This document shows, one piece after another, positions 19,104 through 26,486 of a DNA stretch of 64,000 nt. The position numbers and the translations under genes are program-made. The notes below the pieces were generated by a model, which saw only the letters and a program-made list of their open reading frames with translations, searched no databases and was not told the DNA's origin. Location of the stretch: assembly GCA_937911265.1 (NCBI GenBank), contig CALDRG010000023.1, forward strand, positions 4,284-68,283. Direction: 5' to 3'. Origin of the DNA: Thalassarchaeum sp002495735. Its GTDB lineage: Archaea > Thermoplasmatota > Poseidoniia > Poseidoniales > Thalassarchaeaceae. The first letter of the stretch is position 1, and each line of letters starts with the position of its first letter.

Positions 19104-19565
19104 CTAGTCTAGTTCCCTAGGGCGTATTATGTCCTCAATCAACCAGTCTTCCCCTGACTTGACTAGTAACGCAGCCGTCGCCGGAGGCATCGTGTGCCAC
19201 TCTCCAGTAAGGTGGTTAATCAGCACCTCCGAACCGGGATTGTGCCCGAGAATCATCGTTGTGCCTTCGCCCAGCATTTCTTCTAACTGGGTCAGCAGTG
19301 TGCTTATTCCAGCATGGTAGATTTCAGGCCTTATCTCTGTCTTCACACCTTCCATATGATGAGCCATTCCCTCCAGAGTCTCCAAAGTGCGTGTGGAACT
19401 ACTCACCAGCACCAGCTGCGGCAGCCACCCACGTCCGGCCAGAGCATCACCTACGAGACAAGCATCTCTCTGACCTTGAGCGTTCAGAGGCCTGTCGTGA
19501 TCGGGGAGGCCGTAGTAGTCACTACTGCTCTTGGCGTGACGCATCACGATGAGTCGTCCAGTCAT
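19104..19565 (-). CDS. sixA: SixA-type phosphohistidine phosphatase
   Basis: 153 aa, histidine phosphatase superfamily. The RHG-type catalytic motif is RLIVMRHAKSSS near the N-terminus, the arginine site is in VSSSTRTLET, and the second histidine is in MILGHNPGSE, which is the SixA arrangement and length. In bacteria SixA dephosphorylates phosphohistidine on carrier domains; the substrate here is unknown. The ATG at 19565 is divergent from the aldehyde dehydrogenase with a 68-bp AT-rich gap. Confidence 0.85.
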   Translation of the reverse strand: MTGRLIVMRHAKSSSDYYGLPDHDRPLNAQGQRDACLVGDALAGRGWLPQLVLVSSSTRTLETLEGMAHHMEGVKTEIRPEIYHAGISTLLTQLEEMLGEGTTMILGHNPGSEVLINHLTGEWHTMPPATAALLVKSGEDWLIEDIIRPRELD

Positions 19566-19633
19566 ATATTCCTGAGGCCATCTCAGTTATTGAATTACAT
19601 GAATCTCATAAGACGCCACGCAGTCGAACGGGC

Positions 19634-21052
19634 ATGCACACGCGCGAGGAGTTGTACATCGGCGGCCAATGGGTCAAATCTCTTGGCGAAGGCACGATCG
19701 AAGTGGTCAATCCAGCCGATGATGAATTGATTGGCTCGGTGCCAGTTGGTTCGGCCGCAGACGTGGATGCCGCGGTGGCCGCAGCGCACTCCGCTTTCCC
19801 CTCTTGGTCGCAGACTCCGGTAGGAGAGCGTGCGGAGTACCTAAACAGACTGTCCGCGGCCATAAAGGAGCAGGCTGAGGAACTATCTCAATTGATTACG
19901 GCCGAGGTTGGCACTCCCATCAACTACTGCAGGATGGCTATGGTGGGAACCCCGAAGGTGGTCTCGCGCTCATACGCGAAGATTCTCGATGGATTCGAGT
20001 GGGAGCAGGAGGTTCGCAATTCACTTGTGGTTAAGGAGCCTATTGGCGTGGTAGCAATGATTACTCCTTGGAACTTCCCTCTCCACCAGATCATCGGTAA
20101 GGTGGCACCCGCCATCGCCGCCGGCTGCACCATGGTGGTCAAGCCATCCAAGGAGGCACCACTGAACGCCTTCGCACTCGCAGACATCATCCACGACATC
20201 GGGTTGCCTGCTGGAGTGTTCAACCTAGTCTCTGGACACGGTAGGGAGATTGGCGAGGTTCTGAGTTGCCACCCCGATGTCGACATGGTCAGCTTCACTG
20301 GTTCCACCAGCGCTGGGGTTAGGGTCAGCGAATTGGCCTCTCCCAGCGTCAAGAGGGTCACCCTCGAGCTCGGCGGTAAGAGCGCCAACATCATCCTCGA
20401 CGACGCCGACATCGCCAAGGCATCCGGCTCTGCAATATACTCCTGCTTCAGTAATTCCGGACAGGAGTGCTCGGCGCTGACGAGACTACTCATTCCCGAG
20501 TCCAAACGCGATGAGGTGATTGAGATTATTTCCACCAAGGTGGCCAAGTACACCGTTGGTGACCCACTCGACGAATCGATGCGTTGCGGCCCTATGGTGT
20601 CAAAGCGGCAGCAACAGAGCGTGGCCTCGTACATCGCCAGTGGAATCGAGGAGGGTGCAACTCTGATTGCTGGGGGTCAGGGCATGCCCGAGGGACTGGA
20701 TTCAGGTTGCTTCGTCAGACCCACCGTGTTCGCCGACGTGACTCCTGAGATGACTATCTTCCGAGAGGAGATATTCGGCCCCGTCCTCTCTATCACCACC
20801 TACTCTACCGAGGACGAGGCAGTCGCGCTGGCCAACGACTCCGAGTACGGACTCTCCGGAGGTGTCTGGTCGGGAGATGATGAACGGGCCATGAGGGTCG
20901 CCCGTCGGTTGCGCACCGGGCAGGTAAGCATCAACGGAGGATTGTTCAACGTCTCAGCGCCATTCGGTGGTTACAAGCTCTCTGGGAATGGGCGCGAGCT
21001 CGGGGTTCACGGGCTTGAGGAATACCTCGAGATCAAGGCGATTCAACGCTGA
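19634..21052 (+). CDS. NAD(P)-dependent aldehyde dehydrogenase
   Basis: 472 aa, ALDH superfamily. Cofactor and active-site motifs are MITPWNFPLHQ, GCTMVVKPSKEAPLNA, SFTGSTSAG, the general base in TLELGGKSANII, and the nucleophile cysteine in NSGQECSALTRLL (usually NAGQxC). It oxidises an aldehyde to an acid; the closest pattern is the broad betaine/gamma-aminobutyraldehyde/coniferyl-type group, and the substrate is not determined. Only 8 bp separates it from the 2-phosphoglycerate kinase-like gene, so they are probably one operon. Confidence 0.92.
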   Translation: MHTREELYIGGQWVKSLGEGTIEVVNPADDELIGSVPVGSAADVDAAVAAAHSAFPSWSQTPVGERAEYLNRLSAAIKEQAEELSQLITAEVGTPINYCRMAMVGTPKVVSRSYAKILDGFEWEQEVRNSLVVKEPIGVVAMITPWNFPLHQIIGKVAPAIAAGCTMVVKPSKEAPLNAFALADIIHDIGLPAGVFNLVSGHGREIGEVLSCHPDVDMVSFTGSTSAGVRVSELASPSVKRVTLELGGKSANIILDDADIAKASGSAIYSCFSNSGQECSALTRLLIPESKRDEVIEIISTKVAKYTVGDPLDESMRCGPMVSKRQQQSVASYIASGIEEGATLIAGGQGMPEGLDSGCFVRPTVFADVTPEMTIFREEIFGPVLSITTYSTEDEAVALANDSEYGLSGGVWSGDDERAMRVARRLRTGQVSINGGLFNVSAPFGGYKLSGNGRELGVHGLEEYLEIKAIQR

Positions 21053-21060
21053 GGGTCAAT

Positions 21061-21642
21061 ATGGGTAGACCCCGACTACTGGTCATCACCGGCAGCAGCG
21101 GTGTCGGCAAGTCAACTATCTCCGCCAGAGCAGCATCATCTCTGGGATTCTCCAAGAGCGCCTCCACCGACACTATTCGGGAAACTCTGAGGACCCAGTT
21201 CGATTCCGAGCAGGCACCTGCTCTGCACCGCTCTTCCTTTGAGCCCGCGGGAAGCGGGGTCATCGAGGACTGGCACGCGACTGTAGTAGTTCTCTCTGAG
21301 GCTATTCAGGCGGTTGTGAGCAGAGCGGTCTCGAAACGCTCTGACTTACTCCTAGAAGGTGTCCACCTCATCCCCGGCAGCGGTATTCTCGAAGGTTGGA
21401 GGGAATCTGGAGGGGTCGCCAGTGGAGTGCTACTACACGTAGGGGATGAAGGCACCCACCGCCAGTTCATCAGGATGAGAGAGAAGCACAATGACCGCGG
21501 ACTGGGTCACTATCTGGGTAATCTTGATCGCATCAGGGCGATTCAAGAAGAGATGTTGGAAAAGGCTGACGAATCCGGATGGCTCGTCCTCGATGCTAGC
21601 ATCGGCGACCCGGTTGGACAGATAGGAGATTCGTTCGAGTAA
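21061..21642 (+). CDS. 2-phosphoglycerate kinase-like P-loop kinase
   Basis: 193 aa. A Walker A motif GSSGVGKSTIS is followed by SASTDTIRETLR and LLLEGVHLIPG, features of the 2-phosphoglycerate kinase family known from methanogens and thermophiles, where the product feeds cyclic 2,3-diphosphoglycerate. Here it lacks the companion cyclase and the N-terminal ATP-cone found in some members, so it may phosphorylate another small acid. It follows the aldehyde dehydrogenase by 8 bp. Its TAA touches the stop of the opposite-strand UPF0200-like gene with no spacer. Confidence 0.75.
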   Translation: MGRPRLLVITGSSGVGKSTISARAASSLGFSKSASTDTIRETLRTQFDSEQAPALHRSSFEPAGSGVIEDWHATVVVLSEAIQAVVSRAVSKRSDLLLEGVHLIPGSGILEGWRESGGVASGVLLHVGDEGTHRQFIRMREKHNDRGLGHYLGNLDRIRAIQEEMLEKADESGWLVLDASIGDPVGQIGDSFE

Positions 21643-22218
21643 TTAGAATCCCAGCGTTTCGAGAATCATGTCGGACCTCTCCTCAAGTTCCTCGAGAGAA
21701 CCCTCGTTGAGGATAATAGCGTGAGCTTGCTCCATCAGCATCTCAAGCCCCCATCCCCATTCGCGCTCCTCACGTTCGGCGAACTCCGTTCCGCCGCCGT
21801 CCTCTCCTCGCCCACGCCCCTCGAGCCATTCTGATCTCGATTGAGGCGTCGCTGACACTGCGACCACCGTGACATCGTCGATATGCTCCCTCAGTCGATC
21901 CATCTCTTCGGGCTGGCGCATTCCATCGATGAGAACATCTGACTCCTCCAAGGTACTCATCAAACTCGAAATCAGCCTATCAACAACAATCTCCTCGCCA
22001 TGCTCCTCGCGCATCGAGAGAGCAGTCTTACCTACGTTCGCGGGAGTCTCCGGCAAACCCTTCGAGGCCATCTCAGAGCGCACGATGTCACCCAGTGATA
22101 GGACACTCATCCCTCGCTCAGACGCTTTTCGTGCCACCACACTCTTACCCGAGCCGGGCGGACCGCACAGCACCAACACGCGCCCCGTCATGGTCTGCGG
22201 TGAAGGCTCCTCGAACAT
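21643..22218 (-). CDS. UPF0200-like nucleotide kinase homologue
   Basis: 191 aa P-loop protein: LVLCGPPGSGKSVVARKA (Walker A), then SLGDIVRSEM as in adenylate kinase-like and dephospho-CoA kinase-like archaeal proteins (UPF0200), and VLIDGMRQPEE as the probable Walker B region. The substrate is unknown. Two starts are possible: ATG at 22218, or ATG at 22191 directly before the first strand. It ends the leftward gene run from bud32 through crotonase and abuts the convergent gene stop to stop. Confidence 0.75.
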   Translation of the reverse strand: MFEEPSPQTMTGRVLVLCGPPGSGKSVVARKASERGMSVLSLGDIVRSEMASKGLPETPANVGKTALSMREEHGEEIVVDRLISSLMSTLEESDVLIDGMRQPEEMDRLREHIDDVTVVAVSATPQSRSEWLEGRGRGEDGGGTEFAEREEREWGWGLEMLMEQAHAIILNEGSLEELEERSDMILETLGF

Positions 22219-22237
22219 GACGCTTGCTGGCCTTAGG

Positions 22238-23071
22238 CTATCTGCCGACCCATTCTGCGTCTTCGCGCTTGAGGAAGGCCGTCACTCCGATTTCCTTGTC
22301 CTCGGTGTCGAATAGAGCCACGAACTCCGAACGCTCGGTGAGAACTCCTTCTGTGAACGGCAGATCTAGAGCAGCACGTACGGCACGCTTCGCGACCCTG
22401 ACAGTGTAAGGTGACTTCCTAGCTATATTCTCCGCAAGTGCAAGCGCCTCTATCTCCAGTTTTTCGGGCTCGACCACCTTGTTGACCAGACCAATGCTCA
22501 AGGCCTCTTCTGCCCCTACCATTTCCCCGGTCAGAGTCATTTCCATCGCTTTGCCGTAGCCCAGCAGCCTGCATAGGCGCTGGGTCCCACCGCCGCCCGG
22601 TATCAGTCCGAGGTTAATTTCGGGCTGTCCGAACTTGGCTCGAGTAGAGGCGACTCTCAGGTCGCAGGCCAGCGCGAGTTCGGTGCCACCACCTAGTGCG
22701 AAACCATCTACCATGGCGATAGTCGGCTTGGAAAGGCCCCAGACCGCCTCCCAAGCATTGTCCGCGAAGAATTCACGTACATCGTCCGAGTTCTTGCCCG
22801 CGAATTCGGAGATATCTGCACCAGCAGCGAAGGCTGCCGGTTTGGGACGCTTTCCTTCTTCCGGCGTCGGCGGGGCCGCACCTCGGATGACCACGGCCCT
22901 GACTGCGTCGTCCGACTCAACCCGCACACACTGCTCCTTAATCGCCAAATGCGAGTCACGGTTCAGAGCGTTGAGCTTCTCGGGGCGGTTCAACGTCCAG
23001 ACGGCCACTACTCCACCCGAGGGACTGCATCCCTCAATAGCGATGTCATCAGTAAGCAGCACCTCGCTCAT
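22238..23071 (-). CDS. enoyl-CoA hydratase/isomerase (crotonase)
   Basis: 277 aa. Crotonase fold: AAGADISEFAG forms the oxyanion hole segment, FALGGGTELALACDLRVAS and FGQPEINLGLIPGGGGTQRL carry the two glutamates used for hydration. Likely hydrates trans-2-enoyl-CoA in fatty acid or amino acid degradation. An insertion around PPTPEEGKRPKPAA precedes the AGADIS loop. The ATG at 23071 follows the proline-rich membrane protein by 44 bp. Another crotonase lies at 33543-34373 and a 3-hydroxyacyl-CoA dehydrogenase at 30846-31745. Confidence 0.92.
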   Translation of the reverse strand: MSEVLLTDDIAIEGCSPSGGVVAVWTLNRPEKLNALNRDSHLAIKEQCVRVESDDAVRAVVIRGAAPPTPEEGKRPKPAAFAAGADISEFAGKNSDDVREFFADNAWEAVWGLSKPTIAMVDGFALGGGTELALACDLRVASTRAKFGQPEINLGLIPGGGGTQRLCRLLGYGKAMEMTLTGEMVGAEEALSIGLVNKVVEPEKLEIEALALAENIARKSPYTVRVAKRAVRAALDLPFTEGVLTERSEFVALFDTEDKEIGVTAFLKREDAEWVGR

Positions 23072-23115
23072 GCGACGTCCACAGTCCCCTTGCGCTTCAA
23101 TTTTCAGTTACTCGA

Positions 23116-24033
23116 CTAATTCTCTTCGCGTGTGACTGGCGGAGGCATTGGCGGCATTCCGGGAGGCGGAGGCATTGGCGGCATTCCGGGAGGCGGAGGC
23201 ATTGGCGGCATTCCTGGAGGAGGGGGCAAAGACGTCCCAGACACATCAGGAGGAGCCTGTGCTGGTGCCTTCTGTACCAGCATTTCCAGAGGCAGTTTGA
23301 CTTTCAGGATGCGCTTATCGTCGATTCGTATGTAGGAAACGCCCTGTGGCTTGCTGGTATCTGCCTCTTCGGGTTCCTCGAGCACAGTCAGTCCGTGATT
23401 TGGGTCCTTTAGCAGAGCAGCGAGATCCTCGCCGTCCTCAACAGCCGACCATGCCCTCGCCTTGGACGCCTTCCTCTCTGCTAGGTCCATCCGACGCTTC
23501 CTAACTAGTTGGGAACGTATCTCGGCTCGCTTGACCCTCCTGTCGCTGACGTACGCCTCGACTTCCGCCTCTTCCCCGGACTGCGGGTCTGATTCGGCCA
23601 CGTATCTTGATGCCACAACGGTACCATCGCCTGGAACGGGAGGCATAGGTAGCGTCGGCCCCCCTTCATCCTCAGTTGCCGAGACTGACGGTAGCACAAG
23701 CATAGGTGGCGGTAGCGCCCCAGCGACGGGCTGCGCTACTTTCCCCCTGCTCCGCTTGATTTTGCCCTCGCGACGCTCGCTTGCTCCCTCGAGCTCAAGT
23801 ACGGGCTCAGGCAGGTCGAATTCGGCCTGCGGCTCCTCCACAACCACAATCTCAGCCTTAGGTGGCTTGGGTACAGGAGAACGGCCTGAGAACATCAGAA
23901 TCGATACCAGAGCGAGCAGTATTGTACCACCCGCGATCCTAGTAATCGGATTCGCCTCGCCCTGCAGGATTAGAAACAGCGGAATACCTAGGAAAACCGC
24001 CGCCCAGAGGACCATACGAGTTAGCGAGACCAT
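23116..24033 (-). CDS. membrane protein with long charged linker and polyproline tail
   Basis: 305 aa, no recognised family. Two hydrophobic helices are at the N-terminus (VLWAAVFLGIPLFLIL and AGGTILLALVSILMF), followed by a long cytoplasmic-looking region: acidic and proline-rich (EEPQAEFDLPEPVLELEG), a basic coiled stretch (RRVKRAEIRSQLVRKRRMDLAERKASK in part), then a small possibly folded piece (YIRIDDKRILKVKLPLEM). The C-terminus consists of three 9-residue PPPPGMPPM units encoded by a 27-bp tandem repeat. It lies 33 bp after rdgB on the same strand. Scaffold or ligand-presenting role is only a guess. Confidence 0.75.
   Translation of the reverse strand: MVSLTRMVLWAAVFLGIPLFLILQGEANPITRIAGGTILLALVSILMFSGRSPVPKPPKAEIVVVEEPQAEFDLPEPVLELEGASERREGKIKRSRGKVAQPVAGALPPPMLVLPSVSATEDEGGPTLPMPPVPGDGTVVASRYVAESDPQSGEEAEVEAYVSDRRVKRAEIRSQLVRKRRMDLAERKASKARAWSAVEDGEDLAALLKDPNHGLTVLEEPEEADTSKPQGVSYIRIDDKRILKVKLPLEMLVQKAPAQAPPDVSGTSLPPPPGMPPMPPPPGMPPMPPPPGMPPMPPPVTREEN
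23141..23221. repeat. three tandem 27-bp units encoding PPPPGMPPM
   Basis: Units occupy 23141-23167, 23168-23194 and 23195-23221. The first two are identical; the third differs at two positions near its end. On the coding (reverse) strand each unit adds nine residues of the polyproline tail, so copy-number changes would keep the frame. Confidence 0.92.
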
Positions 24034-24066
24034 GCCTATCGGCCTGTCACGGAGAGCGCCCCGCCT

Positions 24067-24660
24067 TCACCTTGACGGGGAGTTGAGGAGGTCCGCGAGA
24101 CGGTTTATCGCCCTCGCTCTGTGTGTGATTTCACTTCTTTTGCCTTCTCCCCACTCTCCGAAGGTGCGCCCGTCGCCCTCGTCAGGGATGAAGATGGGGT
24201 CGTAGCCGAACCCCTGATCTCCCCTCGTCGCCTCGGAGATTCTACCTCTGCAAACACCTGTACTGCTCCACGTCTCGACTCCATCGGACACAATGGCGAC
24301 GGCCCTGTACTCAGCACCCCTATGCCGATTGTCGGCCATCATCTCAAGCAACCCTTCCAGGCCGATTTCCCTCTCGACATCAGATGATGCAGCTCCTGGC
24401 CAGTTCTCGAAGGCATCGAGGAAGATCCCTGAATCCTCGACCATGATTGCGGATCCCTCGAATTCGGTGCCGTGTATGAGTTCGAGCGCTTGTTCAATCT
24501 TGGCCGCGGCCACAGCTTCTAGGCCGAGTTCCTTCGGCTCCTCGAAGTCAGGCGGAAACCCATCGACCAGCAATTGCTCGACGTGGTGTCCGGATAGTTC
24601 CAGTACTACGGACGCTTCCTCCACTTTGTTGGGATTGCTGGTTGCGAACAGTATCTTCAT
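24067..24660 (-). CDS. rdgB: XTP/dITP diphosphatase (RdgB/HAM1)
   Basis: Hydrolyses non-canonical purine triphosphates (XTP, dITP, ITP) to monophosphates, protecting DNA and RNA. The start MKILFATSNPNKVEEA, the central VEDSGIFLDAFENWPGAAS and the C-terminal QGFGYDPIFIPD and RAINRL follow the HAM1 family throughout. The open frame begins at a GTG at 24663, but the ATG at 24660 is the family start, giving 197 aa. It starts 8 bp after the bud32 stop; the RdgB/Bud32 pairing is common in Euryarchaeota. Confidence 0.95.
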   Translation of the reverse strand: MKILFATSNPNKVEEASVVLELSGHHVEQLLVDGFPPDFEEPKELGLEAVAAAKIEQALELIHGTEFEGSAIMVEDSGIFLDAFENWPGAASSDVEREIGLEGLLEMMADNRHRGAEYRAVAIVSDGVETWSSTGVCRGRISEATRGDQGFGYDPIFIPDEGDGRTFGEWGEGKRSEITHRARAINRLADLLNSPSR

Positions 24661-24668
24661 CACATCGC

Positions 24669-25304
24669 CTATCCGTGATACCTGACCCTGCCCCTGATAG
24701 CGTCGAACCTAGAGATGACATCACTGGCTCCAAATTCGCTCTCTCCGTCCCTGAGGTAACCCTCGACCATTGCTTCCACAGCGCCCTCAAACTCGGAGTG
24801 ACTAGCCGTCAGACATTCGTTGAGGACCTGTAGATCCAGTCCCATGTGCTCGAGTTCGGGTGAAATCCTAGCGAGGCCAAAGTCAATCAGACTCAGGGAG
24901 CCTGAGGCATCGATTAGTATGTTGTGCGTGGTCATGTCTCCGTGGGAGAAACCTTCCTCATGCAACCTCCTGATCAGCGCCCCGGTGGACTTGACTGCAG
25001 CGAGATCTGCTGAACCGTCCCTGAGAGCATCGCACAGGGGTCTGCCGTCCATGCGAGAGAGCAGCATCCAGCCCCCCTCGACATCTAAATCATACAGAGA
25101 GGGAGAGGGAAAGCCAATGAGGTGCAGTCTGCCGAGAACTCGGGCCTCCACTGATAGGCGCTGCCGTGTCAGCCTGCGGTCTAAATCAGGGTGCCTGTAG
25201 CCCCGAGGCCTGCGCATTTTCAGGACTGCTGGCTTGCCCATCCAGGTACCAGCGGTGACAGTAGCCTCTGCACCCTCATGAAGCACTTCGGAAGGTTCCC
25301 ACAT
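24669..25304 (-). CDS. bud32: Bud32, KEOPS-complex atypical kinase
   Basis: Kinase/ATPase subunit of the KEOPS complex that makes N6-threonylcarbamoyladenosine in tRNA. It is a small RIO-like kinase: VLHEGAEATVTAG (glycine-rich loop substitute), AVLKMRRPRGYRHPDLDRRL with the lysine and the Bud32-specific Arg/His stretch, EEGFSHGDMTTHNIL (catalytic loop HGDxTxxN) and LSLIDFGLARIS (DFG). Start ATG at 25304 (MWEPSEVLHEG) matches the family; an upstream ATG at 25325 is possible. Kae1 is not fused or adjacent here; nadA is divergent on the other side. Confidence 0.93.
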   Translation of the reverse strand: MWEPSEVLHEGAEATVTAGTWMGKPAVLKMRRPRGYRHPDLDRRLTRQRLSVEARVLGRLHLIGFPSPSLYDLDVEGGWMLLSRMDGRPLCDALRDGSADLAAVKSTGALIRRLHEEGFSHGDMTTHNILIDASGSLSLIDFGLARISPELEHMGLDLQVLNECLTASHSEFEGAVEAMVEGYLRDGESEFGASDVISRFDAIRGRVRYHG

Positions 25305-25382
25305 TGGTATAGTGGCGGCGCCCATGCAACTCCGAGATGAGATGCCTTGAAAGCGGTTGCACATAACGAAGGCCCGGGAGAT

Positions 25383-26486
25383 ATGACAATCGAGCTTCCG
25401 TCCGCTCCGATGCCCCGTGGCAGCCTGATTCCAGGTTCTTACTCAGAGTTTGATATTGAGATAGAGGCAAGACGTTTGCAAAGCGCCATTAAGCAGCCAG
25501 TGAGGTGGAGTCTGGACACCTGCAGGGCGATTGCACCGCTCACTCTCGAGATTAACAATCTGAAGCGGAAGAACGACGTTTTCCTAATCGCCCACTCCTA
25601 TCAGACCCCTGACATCACTTACGGCGTAGCCGATTCGGTGGCCGACAGTTACGCGCTTTCGAAGGAGGCCCGGGACGCCCCACAGCAAACTATCCTGTTC
25701 TCCAGCGTTCGTTTCATGGCCGAGACCGCTAAGATAGTCAGTCCACACAAGCTCGTACTCCACCCGTCTCCCGCGGCAGGCTGCTCTTTGAGCGATGGCA
25801 TCACTGCTAAGGACATCTGCGACCTCAAGGAGAAACACCCCGGAGTCCCCGTCGTGTGCTACATTAACACCAGTGCCGAGGTCAAGGCCGAATGCGATGT
25901 CTGCGTAACCAGCAGCAACTACATGAGAATCTGTGAGATGCTTCCGGGAGACAGTCTAATCTTCGTCCCGGACCGTTTCATGGGTAAGCACTTGCAGAAC
26001 CACTTGGCAGGAAAGAAGGAAATTATCGTGTTCGATGGGGAGTGCGAGGTGCACGCTGCATTCACCGGCGATAAGATTCGCAACTGGAGGAAGCGCACTG
26101 CTGCGGTCGGCATCGATCTGAAGGTGCTCAGTCACCCCGAGTGCGATGCCGAGGTAATAGAGGAGAGTGACTTCGTCGGTAGCAGCGAGGTGTTGATGAA
26201 CGAGGCACTTCGTCTCGCTTCGGAGGGAAACAAGGATCTGATGCTAATCACCGAGTGCGGCACTGCTGACAGGGTGATGGCGGAGTCCGATGACGATTTG
26301 AACCTGATAGGAGCATGTGTGATGTGCCCTCACATGAAGACGACCCAGCTCGAGGATATTCTGCAGGCACTCAGAAATCCTCGTCCCGAGCAGGTCATCG
26401 AACTCGATGCAGACGTCATAGAGAGGGCGAGAAGCAGCCTTGACGAGATGTTTCGACTCACCGAGGAATCAGTCCCGGCGTTCTGA
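25383..26486 (+). CDS. nadA: quinolinate synthase A
   Basis: Condenses iminoaspartate with dihydroxyacetone phosphate to quinolinate in NAD synthesis; needs a [4Fe-4S] cluster. The three cluster cysteines are in SPAAGCSLSDGI, LITECGTADR and GACVMCPHMKT. Other family segments: LIAHSYQTPDITYGVADSVAD in pieces and CYINTSAEVKAECDVCVTSSN. The frame is open from a TTG at 25347, but the ATG at 25383 is preferred (367 aa). nadB and nadC are not in the window. It overlaps the PAP2 gene tail to tail by 18 bp. Confidence 0.95.
   Translation: MTIELPSAPMPRGSLIPGSYSEFDIEIEARRLQSAIKQPVRWSLDTCRAIAPLTLEINNLKRKNDVFLIAHSYQTPDITYGVADSVADSYALSKEARDAPQQTILFSSVRFMAETAKIVSPHKLVLHPSPAAGCSLSDGITAKDICDLKEKHPGVPVVCYINTSAEVKAECDVCVTSSNYMRICEMLPGDSLIFVPDRFMGKHLQNHLAGKKEIIVFDGECEVHAAFTGDKIRNWRKRTAAVGIDLKVLSHPECDAEVIEESDFVGSSEVLMNEALRLASEGNKDLMLITECGTADRVMAESDDDLNLIGACVMCPHMKTTQLEDILQALRNPRPEQVIELDADVIERARSSLDEMFRLTEESVPAF

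Noticed and set aside
23141..23221. CRISPR-like array
   Set aside because: The 27-bp units are contiguous without spacers and are in frame inside a protein gene.
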